A stretch of DNA of 16,421 nucleotides from Candidatus Eiseniibacteriota bacterium (GTDB taxonomy: Bacteria; Joyebacterota; Joyebacteria; Joyebacterales; Joyebacteraceae), in contig JAUWBY010000024.1 of NCBI GenBank assembly GCA_030609605.1, forward strand, positions 1 through 16,421. Reading direction: 5' to 3'. Both the position numbers and the translations under genes were made by a program. Under the pieces are notes generated by a model that was given only the letters and a program-made list of their open reading frames with translations, did no database searches and was not told the origin of the DNA. Shown here piece by piece: positions 7,552-15,027 of this stretch (the first letter of the stretch is position 1; every line of letters begins with the position of its first letter).

Positions 7552-10086
7552 ATGGGGCTCTTCGACCACATGACCGATGACAAGCGACGCCAGCTTGTCG
7601 GAGTGCTGCTTCTCTTCCTCGGACTGCTTCTGGCCGCCAGCCTCGGGAGCCACATCTACTTCTCTCTCTCCGGCAACCTCGGCCCGGACATCTGGGCCAC
7701 CCAGCTCGGCCTCCAGAACAGAGAGATCTCGAACTGGATGTTCGTCCTTCTGGGTTTCGCAGCCTGGATCGCTCCGCTGCTCCTCATCATGTGGGGATGG
7801 AACCGGATTGCGGACGGCGACGTGGAAACCCTCGCTCTGCGAAGCGTCTTCCTGACGGCCGTCAGCATCATCGTGGTCACGCTGATCCACGTGGGAAGCG
7901 GTGGTGGAATGATGCGCGTCTCCGGTCTCGTGGGCGCCTACCTCTCCGACTTCGGCGTGCGACATATCGGCACGGTGGGGACCTTTCTCGTTGGAATCGG
8001 CGGGATTGCCCTCATCGCTCTCCTGACAACAGAATTCGATCTCGACCTCCTGACGGAACCGTTCATCGCGGTCGTGGAGCGCATCGGCGAAGCTTTTGCC
8101 TCTCTCTGGCGAGGAGTGACTTCCTTCATCGGGAGGGTCTTCGATCGCGAGGAGCGTCCCGAGAAGGCAACGCGTGTGAGACCCGCGAAGGGACGAAAGC
8201 GCGCCGGCGCCGACGAACGAGAGCGTCGGGGGAAGGGAGCGATACAGAAGCCGGCCGGAGGAACGAGACCCGACCCCGCTTCGGCTGCGGCAACTGCGAA
8301 GAAGAAGCGGTCCCCGAAGACTCCGACCATCATCCAGCACAACGGCACGCGCCGTCACGCCAAGGCTGCTCCGAAACGGGCCCGCAGGTCCGCCAGCTAC
8401 ACGCTTCCGCCACTCTCCCTCTTTGATGAGCCGCCTGCAGGGGCGGGAAAAGAGGTGTCGCGAGAGGAACTACTAGCTCGTTCGCAACTTCTGGAGGAGA
8501 AGCTCGCGGACTTCGGTGTCGAAGCCACGGTGGCGCACGTTCGCCCCGGCCCTGTCATCACACGATTCGAAGTCGAACCTGCCAGGGGCGTCAAGGTGAG
8601 CCAGATTGCGAACCTCCAGGATGATCTCGCCCTGGCTATGCGAGCCACGGCGATCAGAATCATTGCTCCCATTCCCGGTAGGGGCGCTGTCGGTATTGAG
8701 ATCCCGAACGAAAACCCTGCGATCGTCTATCTCAAGGACACTCTCGCATCCGACGGCTTCCAGAAAATCGATTCCGAGATTCCCCTGGCTCTCGGCAAGG
8801 ATACGACCGGGAAGGTCTACTGCGCCGACCTGGCAGGCATGCCGCACCTTCTGGTGGCCGGCGCGACCGGATCGGGAAAGAGCATATGCCTCAACGCACT
8901 CATCACAGGAATGCTCTGCCGCTCCACGCCGGACGAGGTCCGTTTTCTGATGATCGACCCCAAGCGCCTGGAGCTTCCTCGCTATGCTGACATCCCGCAC
9001 CTCCTGTCCCCGGTCGTCACCGAAGCCAAGTCGGCGGCGATGGCGCTGCAATGGCTGGTGGGGGAAATGGACCGCCGCTACGACATACTGTCGAGCCTCG
9101 CTGTGCGTGACATCTACGGCTTCAATGAGCGGATCGAGGACAAGGACGACCTCGACGCCCTTTCGGACGACAACAAGCACAGGCTCCCGCACGTCGTCGT
9201 GATCGTGGATGAGTTTGCGGATCTCATGGTGCGAGCTCCACGTGAGGTTGAAGCGCCCGTGCAACGTCTTGCTCAAATGGCCAGGGCCGTTGGGATCCAC
9301 CTGATCTTTGCCACGCAGCGCCCGTCTGTCGATGTCATCACTGGTGTTATCAAGGCCAATTTCGCTTCCAGGATCGCTTTCCGTGTCATCTCGATGACAG
9401 ACTCCCGGACGATTCTCGACCGCAACGGAGCCCAGACACTCCTCGGCAACGGTGACATGCTCTTCATGCCGTCGGGAAAGCCGGATCCGATCAGGCTCCA
9501 CGGTGCGTTCATCTCATCGAGCGAGACCGCCCGGATCGTCTCGTACTGGCGCAAGCAGGGGAGTCCCGACTACATGTTCGACTTTGAGGACTCCAGAAGC
9601 GTTGCGCGGATGTCGGCTACGAGAACGGACGATCTCTATGAAGAGGCCATCGCGATCGTCGTGGGAATGCAGGTAGGCTCAACGTCGCTTCTGCAGCGCC
9701 GCCTCTCAGTTGGATACGCCCGCGCCGGACGCTTGATGGATCTTCTCGAAGCCAACGGAATCGTCGGGCCTTTCCAGGGAAGCAAGGCCCGGGACGTCCT
9801 GGTCGGCGCCGAGTACCTGGACGGCAACGTGGCAGCCACTGCCGTTCTTGATGACAGAGATCCGCTGGAAGGTCCTGGTGCTCCGGGTGAGTTCGCTGAC
9901 CTTGAAGAGAACGCGGCAGAATACGACGAACTTGGGGAAGAGGAAGAACAAGAGGAAGAGGAAGAGGAATACGAGGAGGAGGAGGAAGAAGAACAAGAGG
10001 AAGAAGAAGAGGAAGAAGAACAAGAGGAAGAGGAAGAAGAAGAGGAAGAGGAGGAGGAAGAGGAGATCGATGAAAGGAACCGCTAG
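7552..10086 (+). CDS. ftsK: DNA translocase FtsK with a polyglutamate C-terminal tail
   Basis: FtsK pumps chromosomal DNA at the division septum and helps resolve chromosome dimers. 844 residues. Four membrane helices (about 15-37, 62-83, 96-115, 138-160) anchor it. A strongly basic, Ala/Pro-rich linker spans about 195-305. The motor holds Walker A GATGSGKS (437-444) and Walker B VVVIVDEFADLM with Asp553/Glu554. The gamma winged-helix domain (about 693-755: DDLYEEAIAIVV, STSLLQRRLSVGYARAGRLMDLLE) reads DNA orientation signals. An acidic extension follows, ending in residues 796-838, which are 39 Glu, three Gln and one Tyr; this tail is atypical for FtsK. Start at ATG 7552 has GGGGGA 8 nt upstream. 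The gene overlaps lolA by 17 nt; ftsK-lolA adjacency is also seen in E. coli. XerC/XerD are not in the window. Confidence 0.96.
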   Translation: MGLFDHMTDDKRRQLVGVLLLFLGLLLAASLGSHIYFSLSGNLGPDIWATQLGLQNREISNWMFVLLGFAAWIAPLLLIMWGWNRIADGDVETLALRSVFLTAVSIIVVTLIHVGSGGGMMRVSGLVGAYLSDFGVRHIGTVGTFLVGIGGIALIALLTTEFDLDLLTEPFIAVVERIGEAFASLWRGVTSFIGRVFDREERPEKATRVRPAKGRKRAGADERERRGKGAIQKPAGGTRPDPASAAATAKKKRSPKTPTIIQHNGTRRHAKAAPKRARRSASYTLPPLSLFDEPPAGAGKEVSREELLARSQLLEEKLADFGVEATVAHVRPGPVITRFEVEPARGVKVSQIANLQDDLALAMRATAIRIIAPIPGRGAVGIEIPNENPAIVYLKDTLASDGFQKIDSEIPLALGKDTTGKVYCADLAGMPHLLVAGATGSGKSICLNALITGMLCRSTPDEVRFLMIDPKRLELPRYADIPHLLSPVVTEAKSAAMALQWLVGEMDRRYDILSSLAVRDIYGFNERIEDKDDLDALSDDNKHRLPHVVVIVDEFADLMVRAPREVEAPVQRLAQMARAVGIHLIFATQRPSVDVITGVIKANFASRIAFRVISMTDSRTILDRNGAQTLLGNGDMLFMPSGKPDPIRLHGAFISSSETARIVSYWRKQGSPDYMFDFEDSRSVARMSATRTDDLYEEAIAIVVGMQVGSTSLLQRRLSVGYARAGRLMDLLEANGIVGPFQGSKARDVLVGAEYLDGNVAATAVLDDRDPLEGPGAPGEFADLEENAAEYDELGEEEEQEEEEEEYEEEEEEEQEEEEEEEEQEEEEEEEEEEEEEEIDERNR
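9937..10065 (+). repeat. GAA/GAG triplet low-complexity tract
   Basis: 43 in-frame codons, of which 39 are GAA or GAG, three are CAA and one is TAC. It codes the polyglutamate tail of FtsK. The longest unbroken purine run on this strand is 10022-10066 (45 nt). Because units are three bases, gain or loss of a unit would change tail length without shifting frame. Its last units (GAGGAG, 10060-10065) double as the Shine-Dalgarno site of lolA. Confidence 0.9.
10060..10065 (+). promoter_or_regulatory. lolA ribosome-binding site within the Glu repeat
   Basis: GAGGAG, the last two Glu codons of the tract, lies 4 nt before the lolA ATG at 10070. Many further GGAG/GAGG units lie just upstream, so ribosomes terminating on ftsK could reinitiate on lolA. 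Confidence 0.55.
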
Positions 10087-10837
10087 TGCCCCCTCGATTC
10101 GCCCTCTTGTGACCCGGCACCCGATCCTGCGCGCCGCTCTCACGGCAGCCGCCACCGTAGCAGCTGTTTCGGTCTTGTACGGCCTCACCGCTCTGGCCTC
10201 CGGACCTGATAATCCTCCCGAGCAGAGTGGGACCGCGGAGTCCGAGATGACGCGGACCATCGTGGAACGCGTTCTGGAAAGCTACGCCGGCGCTGAAAGC
10301 TACACGATAGAGTTCGCTCAGGAAAGCTATTGGGCTCTGGCTGATACTGTCTCGCTCTCCTCGGCCAGACTTGTTCTTGTGAAGCCGGCTCTTCTGTCGG
10401 TGTCGTACGATGATGGGGGCAGGATCGTCTCAAACGGGGAAAGCCTGCGCATCTATGTGCCGGCCACCGGGCAATTCTTCGTATCTCGTATCGGCTCTGC
10501 TGGAGTCGTGCTTGACCCTGCTGCGATCCTGAGCAATTACAGACCTGACCCGCGCATTCCAATCATCGCGAGAAGTGAAGAACAGGACACGGTGACGATC
10601 GCTCTGCGTCCCAGAGAGAGATTCGCCGAACCGACCAGAATCGACGTCACTATCGACACGAAAACCTGGATCCTGGTCGCACTCACCGCCCACTCGACCG
10701 CAGGCGATCGGTCTTCATATGTCCTCAAATCGACGATCTTCGAGGCACCCGTGGCACCGGGCGAGTTCGTACTCGTTCGTCCAGAGGGCGCCCAGCTTCT
10801 GACAGGCTCACCATACGATATCGATCAGCTTCGCTGA
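10070..10837 (+). CDS. lolA: outer-membrane lipoprotein carrier protein, LolA-like
   Basis: LolA takes lipoproteins released by LolCDE at the inner membrane across the periplasm. 255 residues, slightly longer than E. coli LolA. The N-terminus has a basic n-region (R11, R16, R21), a hydrophobic core (about 22-40) and a likely cleavage after ALA (41-43), so it is exported. The mature protein shows the LolA pattern: an opening helix (TIVERVLESYAGAESYTIEFAQES), SARLVLVKPALLSVSY, IVSNGESLRIYVP, then GQFFVSRIG and the AAILSNY helix. It overlaps the end of ftsK by 17 nt and its Shine-Dalgarno lies in the FtsK Glu codons, implying coupled translation. The frame stays open upstream into the repeat (from 9848), but that part would be an artificial Lys/Arg-rich sequence, so the ATG at 10070 is preferred. 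Confidence 0.85.
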   Translation: MKGTASAPSIRPLVTRHPILRAALTAAATVAAVSVLYGLTALASGPDNPPEQSGTAESEMTRTIVERVLESYAGAESYTIEFAQESYWALADTVSLSSARLVLVKPALLSVSYDDGGRIVSNGESLRIYVPATGQFFVSRIGSAGVVLDPAAILSNYRPDPRIPIIARSEEQDTVTIALRPRERFAEPTRIDVTIDTKTWILVALTAHSTAGDRSSYVLKSTIFEAPVAPGEFVLVRPEGAQLLTGSPYDIDQLR

Positions 10838-10852
10838 GTTCCTCTCCCCACC

Positions 10853-10870
10853 GTCGTTCCGGACAACGAC
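10853..10870 (+). other. short inverted repeat between lolA and rimO
   Basis: GTCGTT and AACGAC form a 6-bp stem around a 6-base loop in the 74-nt gap. No T-tract follows, so it is not a good terminator. It may be a minor RNA structure ahead of rimO, or chance. Confidence 0.25.
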
Positions 10871-10911
10871 AGGGAGCAAGCGAACGAGGACCTCATCCCC
10901 ATGAATCAGTC

Positions 10912-12234
10912 TTGAACATCGCATTCATAACCTTGGGATGCCCCAAGAACCTTGTCGACACCGAGGTTATGCTCGGTCTTCTGGACGAAGCGGGACACAG
11001 GCTTGTGGCCGAGCCTGACGGAGCAGATGTAGCCGTGATTAACACCTGCTCCTTCATAGCCGCGGCGGTTCAGGAATCCTCAGATGTCGTCAGGCATTGT
11101 CTGGAGCTGAAGGCTGCCGGGCGGCTTGCACGTGTCGTGGTTGCAGGATGTCTTTCTCAACGCTATGGCGACGAGCTATTCCATTCCCTGCTCGGTGTAG
11201 ACGGTGTTGTCGGGTGCTCGCACTTCGAGTCCATCGTCGAGGCCGTGGAGCAGACCTGGGCCGGCAAACGCGTGCTGCTGTTGGGACCTCCTGTCGCCAT
11301 CTACGACCACACCTCTCCGCGGATCCTGGGAACACCATCACACCTCGCCTACATCAAGATTGCCGAGGGATGTGACAACGCCTGTAGCTACTGCACTATC
11401 CCAACCCTTAGAGGTTCGCTGCGCAGCCGCGCTCTCGACTCGATAATCGCTGAGGCCGAGGAACTCCGGGCTTCCGGTGTGGTTGAAGCCAGTCTCATAG
11501 CCCAAGATACAACGGCGTACGGCACAGACATTGCACCAAAAGGGATGCTGACGGAACTCCTTGTTGCGCTCGCCGGGACGGGACTGCCCTGGATCAGACT
11601 CCTATACACGCACCCGGCGCGCGTCAGCGAGGAACTCATAGAGATAATGAACTCAATCCCGGCGATCGTGCCGTACATCGATCTGCCGATTCAACACATC
11701 TCTGATGCTCTTCTGCGGCGCATGGGACGGAGGACGAGCGGAAGTGAGATCCTGCAGCTCATCGAGCGAATCCGCTCACAGATTCCTGAGATATCGATAC
11801 GAAGCTCAGTAATCGTTGGATTCCCCGGAGAGACTGCGGAGGACTTCGAAGAACTTGTATCGTTCATCCGCGAAGGGATGATTGAGCATCTGGGGATCTT
11901 TGAGTACTCGCCGGAACCCGGCACGAGAGCCGCAGGCTTCGAGGGCCAGGTGTCGTCCGAGACGGCCTCAGCGCGGGCGCGTCTCCTCATATTAGAGATG
12001 GAAGGCCTGGCGCGCAGGCGCGCAAGAAGGCTCAAGGGCGTTCGCATGCGCGTGCTGGTGGACTCCGTGGCCGAGACTGCCACGGCAAGAACTCCCGGAC
12101 AGGCGTGGGAGATCGACAGCGTGGTGCAGATTTCGCTCCATCCGGGATCCGTTCGGCCCACCCCCGGAGCTTTCGTCGATGTCGCGATCACCGGCGGTGA
12201 TGAGTTCGATCTGTCGGCCGAACTCATCGACTGA
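10912..12234 (+). CDS. rimO: ribosomal protein S12 methylthiotransferase RimO
   Basis: RimO is a radical-SAM enzyme that adds a methylthio group to an aspartate of ribosomal protein S12. 440 residues. The N-terminal domain has the three auxiliary-cluster cysteines at 10 (ITLGCPKN), 46 (NTCSF) and 80 (AGC). The radical-SAM motif CDNACSYC supplies Cys154, Cys158 and Cys161. RimO-type features separate it from MiaB: LGCPKNLVDTE, IAQDTTAYG, and LPIQHISDALLRRMGR. The C-terminal TRAM domain covers about 375-440. No ATG or GTG is available in frame; TTG at 10912 gives the expected N-terminus. Its TTG overlaps the TGA of a four-codon ORF (ATG at 10901) that has GAGGA 10 nt upstream, so starts may be coupled, or a base may have been lost. 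Lies 74 nt after lolA. Confidence 0.95.
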   Translation: MNIAFITLGCPKNLVDTEVMLGLLDEAGHRLVAEPDGADVAVINTCSFIAAAVQESSDVVRHCLELKAAGRLARVVVAGCLSQRYGDELFHSLLGVDGVVGCSHFESIVEAVEQTWAGKRVLLLGPPVAIYDHTSPRILGTPSHLAYIKIAEGCDNACSYCTIPTLRGSLRSRALDSIIAEAEELRASGVVEASLIAQDTTAYGTDIAPKGMLTELLVALAGTGLPWIRLLYTHPARVSEELIEIMNSIPAIVPYIDLPIQHISDALLRRMGRRTSGSEILQLIERIRSQIPEISIRSSVIVGFPGETAEDFEELVSFIREGMIEHLGIFEYSPEPGTRAAGFEGQVSSETASARARLLILEMEGLARRRARRLKGVRMRVLVDSVAETATARTPGQAWEIDSVVQISLHPGSVRPTPGAFVDVAITGGDEFDLSAELID

Positions 12235-12298
12235 GGGATGTGTGACGAACCGGACCCGGGGGTGATCGACACGCTGTCTCCGTAGACTGAGAATCCGC

Positions 12299-12328
12299 TT
12301 GAAGACAATCGGTGCACCGTGCTAGCGT
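12299..12328 (+). promoter_or_regulatory. sigma70-type promoter with extended -10 for radC-mreBCD
   Basis: TTGAAG (12299-12304), an 18-nt spacer and TAGCGT (12323-12328), preceded by TGC as an extended -10. The -10 hexamer is identical to the one at 3462-3467. It sits in the 120-nt gap after rimO, which otherwise holds no gene and no clear terminator. Transcription would begin near 12335, leaving about 20 nt before the radC start. Confidence 0.6.
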
Positions 12329-12344
12329 AGCCGGGAGTTTGGGT

Positions 12345-12349
12345 GGAGG
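12345..12349 (+). promoter_or_regulatory. Shine-Dalgarno site that sets the radC start
   Basis: GGAGG lies 5 nt before the GTG at 12355. GTG codons at 12343, 12349 and 12352 overlap or abut this site and are too close to use it, so the third downstream GTG is chosen. Confidence 0.65.
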
Positions 12350-12354
12350 TGGTG

Positions 12355-13032
12355 GTGGGAATATCTGATACCGTAGTGCGTGTGGACGCCGTTCAACCGA
12401 GAGGAAACCTCCCACCGATCGAGCCGAGCGATGCGGAACTCCTGCGTCTACTGGTCTCGGGCGGTACCGGTCAGTCCCCGGCAAGCGAGGTCTCGGCTGC
12501 GCTTCTCAGCAGATTCGGCTCGCTCGCCGAAGTGCTATCTGAGCAACCGTGGAAGTTGGCAACGGTGACGGGAGTCGGGGCAGGAGTTGCCGCGCGGTTG
12601 CGCGCCGCACGGGAGATAGGCCGACGACTGCAGATCCATAAGTCGCGCGCACCGCGACTGCACCTGTGTGGCCCTGAGGATGTCGCAGAACTTCTGACTG
12701 AGGAAATGTCCCGACTGGACAGGGAGCATTTCCGCGCGATACTACTGAACACGAAGAACAGAATACTCGGAATAAGAACCATCTCGATCGGTAGTCTGAA
12801 TTCGTCGGTAGTTCACGCGCGAGAGGTCTTCAAGACCGCTGTTGCTGAGAGCGCACAAGCGATAGTTCTCGTCCACAACCACCCGTCCGGAATCCCGGAC
12901 CCGAGCCCGGAAGACCTCATGGTGACAGAGCGTCTTGCAGAGGCCGGAAGGATTCTGGGAATCGAGGTTCTGGACCATGTGATACTTGGGAGTGAGGGGT
13001 ACGTGAGTCTGAAGGAACTTGGGCATCTCTGA
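12355..13032 (+). CDS. radC: RadC-family JAB1/MPN metalloprotein
   Basis: 225 residues. A helix-hairpin-helix region (about 67-90, TVTGVGAGVAARLRAAREIG) is followed by an MPN+/JAMM domain (about 103-225). The zinc-site residues are visible: Glu124 and HNHPSG (174-179, His174 and His176) with Asp187 in the PSPED stretch. This is the standard RadC (DUF2466) layout. The name comes from an old assignment to DNA repair that was later disputed, and the biochemical role remains unclear; the fold suggests a metal-dependent hydrolase. It leads the transcription unit with mreB, 42 nt downstream; radC beside mreB is a known arrangement in other phyla. Confidence 0.93.
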   Translation: MGISDTVVRVDAVQPRGNLPPIEPSDAELLRLLVSGGTGQSPASEVSAALLSRFGSLAEVLSEQPWKLATVTGVGAGVAARLRAAREIGRRLQIHKSRAPRLHLCGPEDVAELLTEEMSRLDREHFRAILLNTKNRILGIRTISIGSLNSSVVHAREVFKTAVAESAQAIVLVHNHPSGIPDPSPEDLMVTERLAEAGRILGIEVLDHVILGSEGYVSLKELGHL

Positions 13033-13074
13033 GATAGCAATTGTCGAACCTGAAGAGAAACGGAAGAGTCAACA

Positions 13075-14109
13075 ATGTTTCTGGATGCACTCCTCGGCCT
13101 CGTCAATGACGTGGCAATTGATCTCGGTACTGCGAACACTCTGATCTATGTTAAGGGCAGAGGGGTCGTGTTGAACGAACCTTCCGTGATCGCCGTCGAA
13201 ACGGCGACCGGCAAGGTGATCGCCGTGGGCACCAAGGCCAAGGAGATGCTGGGACGCACACCGGACAGCATCACGGCATTGAGACCAATGAAGGATGGCG
13301 TTATCGCCGACTTCGAAGGCACTGAGGACCTCCTCAGAGAGTTCATCCTCTCGGTCCAGAGACGCCGTCTTCTGGTGCGTCCTAGGATGGTCATATGTGT
13401 CCCTTCCGGCATAACGGAGGTGGAACGCCGTGCGGTTCAGGATTCTGCCGAGCATGCCGGGGCAAGAGAAGTCTTCCTGGTAGCGGAGCCGGTTGCCGCT
13501 GCGATCGGAGTAGGGCTTCCGGTGGACAAGCCTTCCGGAAACATGGTTGTCGACATCGGCGGCGGAACGACCGAGATCGCTGTGATCGCGCTCTCCGGCA
13601 TCGTTAACCACACGTCAGTTCGCGTCGGCGGTGATGAGATGGATGAGGCGATAATGAACCACCTCCGCAGGAGCTACAATCTCCTGATCGGGGAGCAGAC
13701 TGCAGAGCAGATCAAGATAGATATCGGTTCGGCCTATCCGCTCGATGAGGAGATGGAAGCGGAGGTCAAGGGAAGAGATCTTGTCGGCGGCGTTCCTCGA
13801 ACTCTCAAGATCACATCGGAGGAGATCCGCGAGGCGCTGCAGGAACCGATTTCTGCGATCGTTGAGGGGCTCAAGCTCTCCCTTGAAGAGACCCCACCCG
13901 AACTGGCCGCCGACCTTGTTGATCGCGGCATCGTCATGACGGGCGGCGGATCGCTTCTGCGAGGACTCGATGTTCTGCTTCGCGAGGAGACCAAGCTCCC
14001 CATCAATCTCGTCGAGAACCCACTGACATGCGTGGTCCTCGGGACTGGCAAGATCCTTGAGAATCTCTCGCACTACGCGCCAGTCCTCATGAAGTCAGCA
14101 AAGAGGTAG
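13075..14109 (+). CDS. mreB: rod-shape-determining actin homologue MreB
   Basis: MreB forms membrane-bound filaments that guide lateral cell-wall synthesis. 344 residues, the usual length. A hydrophobic N-terminal segment (MFLDALLGLV) could help membrane attachment. Actin-fold nucleotide motifs are present: phosphate-1 DLGTANT (16-22), phosphate-2 VVDIGGGTTEIAV (Asp160 in the core) and adenosine loop MTGGGSLLRGL (from 288). RPMKDGVIADF and AEPVAAAIG are characteristic of MreB. GGAAGAG (13062-13068) lies 6 nt before the ATG. mreC follows after 9 nt, confirming the elongasome operon. Confidence 0.98.
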   Translation: MFLDALLGLVNDVAIDLGTANTLIYVKGRGVVLNEPSVIAVETATGKVIAVGTKAKEMLGRTPDSITALRPMKDGVIADFEGTEDLLREFILSVQRRRLLVRPRMVICVPSGITEVERRAVQDSAEHAGAREVFLVAEPVAAAIGVGLPVDKPSGNMVVDIGGGTTEIAVIALSGIVNHTSVRVGGDEMDEAIMNHLRRSYNLLIGEQTAEQIKIDIGSAYPLDEEMEAEVKGRDLVGGVPRTLKITSEEIREALQEPISAIVEGLKLSLEETPPELAADLVDRGIVMTGGGSLLRGLDVLLREETKLPINLVENPLTCVVLGTGKILENLSHYAPVLMKSAKR

Positions 14110-14118
14110 GAAGACGGG

Positions 14119-15027
14119 ATGCTATCCCTGCTGATCCGGCTCTTTCGCGGGAACCGGGATTTCGCTACACTGGTTATCTGCGTGGTCCTGTCTGCGATCG
14201 CTCTGTCGCTCCCTCCGGCGGCGAAGACCGTAGTATCCTCAATCATGTCGGTTCCAATACTCAGACCGGTCAAACGCATTGCAGTGGCCGCTGACGGACT
14301 AACACGCATTCGCAGCGAAAACGCGCGCCTGCGCAGTCTTGTCATGAAGCTCGTTGAGGAGAGAGCGAATCTTGTCTCACTGGGGCATGAGAACGACCGT
14401 CTGCGCGAGCTGACAAGTTTCATAGTCGGTTTCGCAGAGGAAGAGCGCTTCGACCTGCTTCCCGCCACCGTCATCGGCATGCCCGGCGGCAGGATCATCG
14501 AAGGTATCGAGATCGACGCCGGCGCGGCGAGTGGGATCGAACCTGGAATGCCGGTGATAGTGCCTGATGGTCTGGTCGGCAAGATTTCCCGTACCCTGGA
14601 GACCAGATCACTGGTCGAGCCTCTCACGAGTGCGTCATCTGCGGTGGCTGTGACGATCGAGCGCAGCAGAGTAAGGGGCATCATTCGTCCGAGGTACGGA
14701 GGAAGCGCTGAACTCCTCGACTGGCAGATGGATTACGTTCCTGCAAGATCGGACATCTGCGCGGGCGACCGCGTGATCACCTCCGGCCTCGGGGGAGTGT
14801 ATCCGGCCGGACTCATCGTGGGAGACGTCACAGCGGTCGATGAGGGCCCTCTCACAATGACCATCCACGTCAGCATCGCGGTCAGCCTGTCCACGATTGA
14901 GCAGGTGTTTGTGCTCAGGGGACTGGTGGCGCCTTCTCCGGAGCGGGACGCGATGATGCAAATGCTGCTCAGGGAGCTTCTGGCAGAGGACGCCCCTTCT
15001 GATCTCTCAGACAGGGGGACCCCGTGA
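14119..15027 (+). CDS. mreC: rod-shape-determining protein MreC
   Basis: MreC links MreB with PBP2 from the periplasmic side and activates it. 302 residues. A short cytoplasmic N-terminus with Arg residues (7, 10, 13) is followed by one membrane helix (about 15-32) and a coiled coil (about 62-102, ENARLRSLVMKLVEE, ENDRLREL). A beta-rich domain covers about 112-275, with typical stretches such as IEIDAGAASGIEPGMPVI, DGLVGKI, and DRVITSGLGGVYPAGLIVG. The last ~25 residues are an acidic, flexible tail. GGAAG (14109-14113) lies 5 nt upstream of the ATG. The stop overlaps the mreD start (GTGA). Confidence 0.96.
   Translation: MLSLLIRLFRGNRDFATLVICVVLSAIALSLPPAAKTVVSSIMSVPILRPVKRIAVAADGLTRIRSENARLRSLVMKLVEERANLVSLGHENDRLRELTSFIVGFAEEERFDLLPATVIGMPGGRIIEGIEIDAGAASGIEPGMPVIVPDGLVGKISRTLETRSLVEPLTSASSAVAVTIERSRVRGIIRPRYGGSAELLDWQMDYVPARSDICAGDRVITSGLGGVYPAGLIVGDVTAVDEGPLTMTIHVSIAVSLSTIEQVFVLRGLVAPSPERDAMMQMLLRELLAEDAPSDLSDRGTP

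Noticed and set aside
8473..9501. 342-codon minus-strand frame
   Set aside because: Opposite the FtsK motor domain with intact Walker motifs. No family features, no ribosome site.
9706..10260. minus-strand frame with a long Leu/Phe stretch resembling membrane helices
   Set aside because: The hydrophobic run is simply the complement of the GAA/GAG repeat, so it is an artefact of composition.
12235..12298. Possible terminator or small RNA after rimO
   Set aside because: GC-rich short dyads around CCGG but no stable stem followed by T residues.
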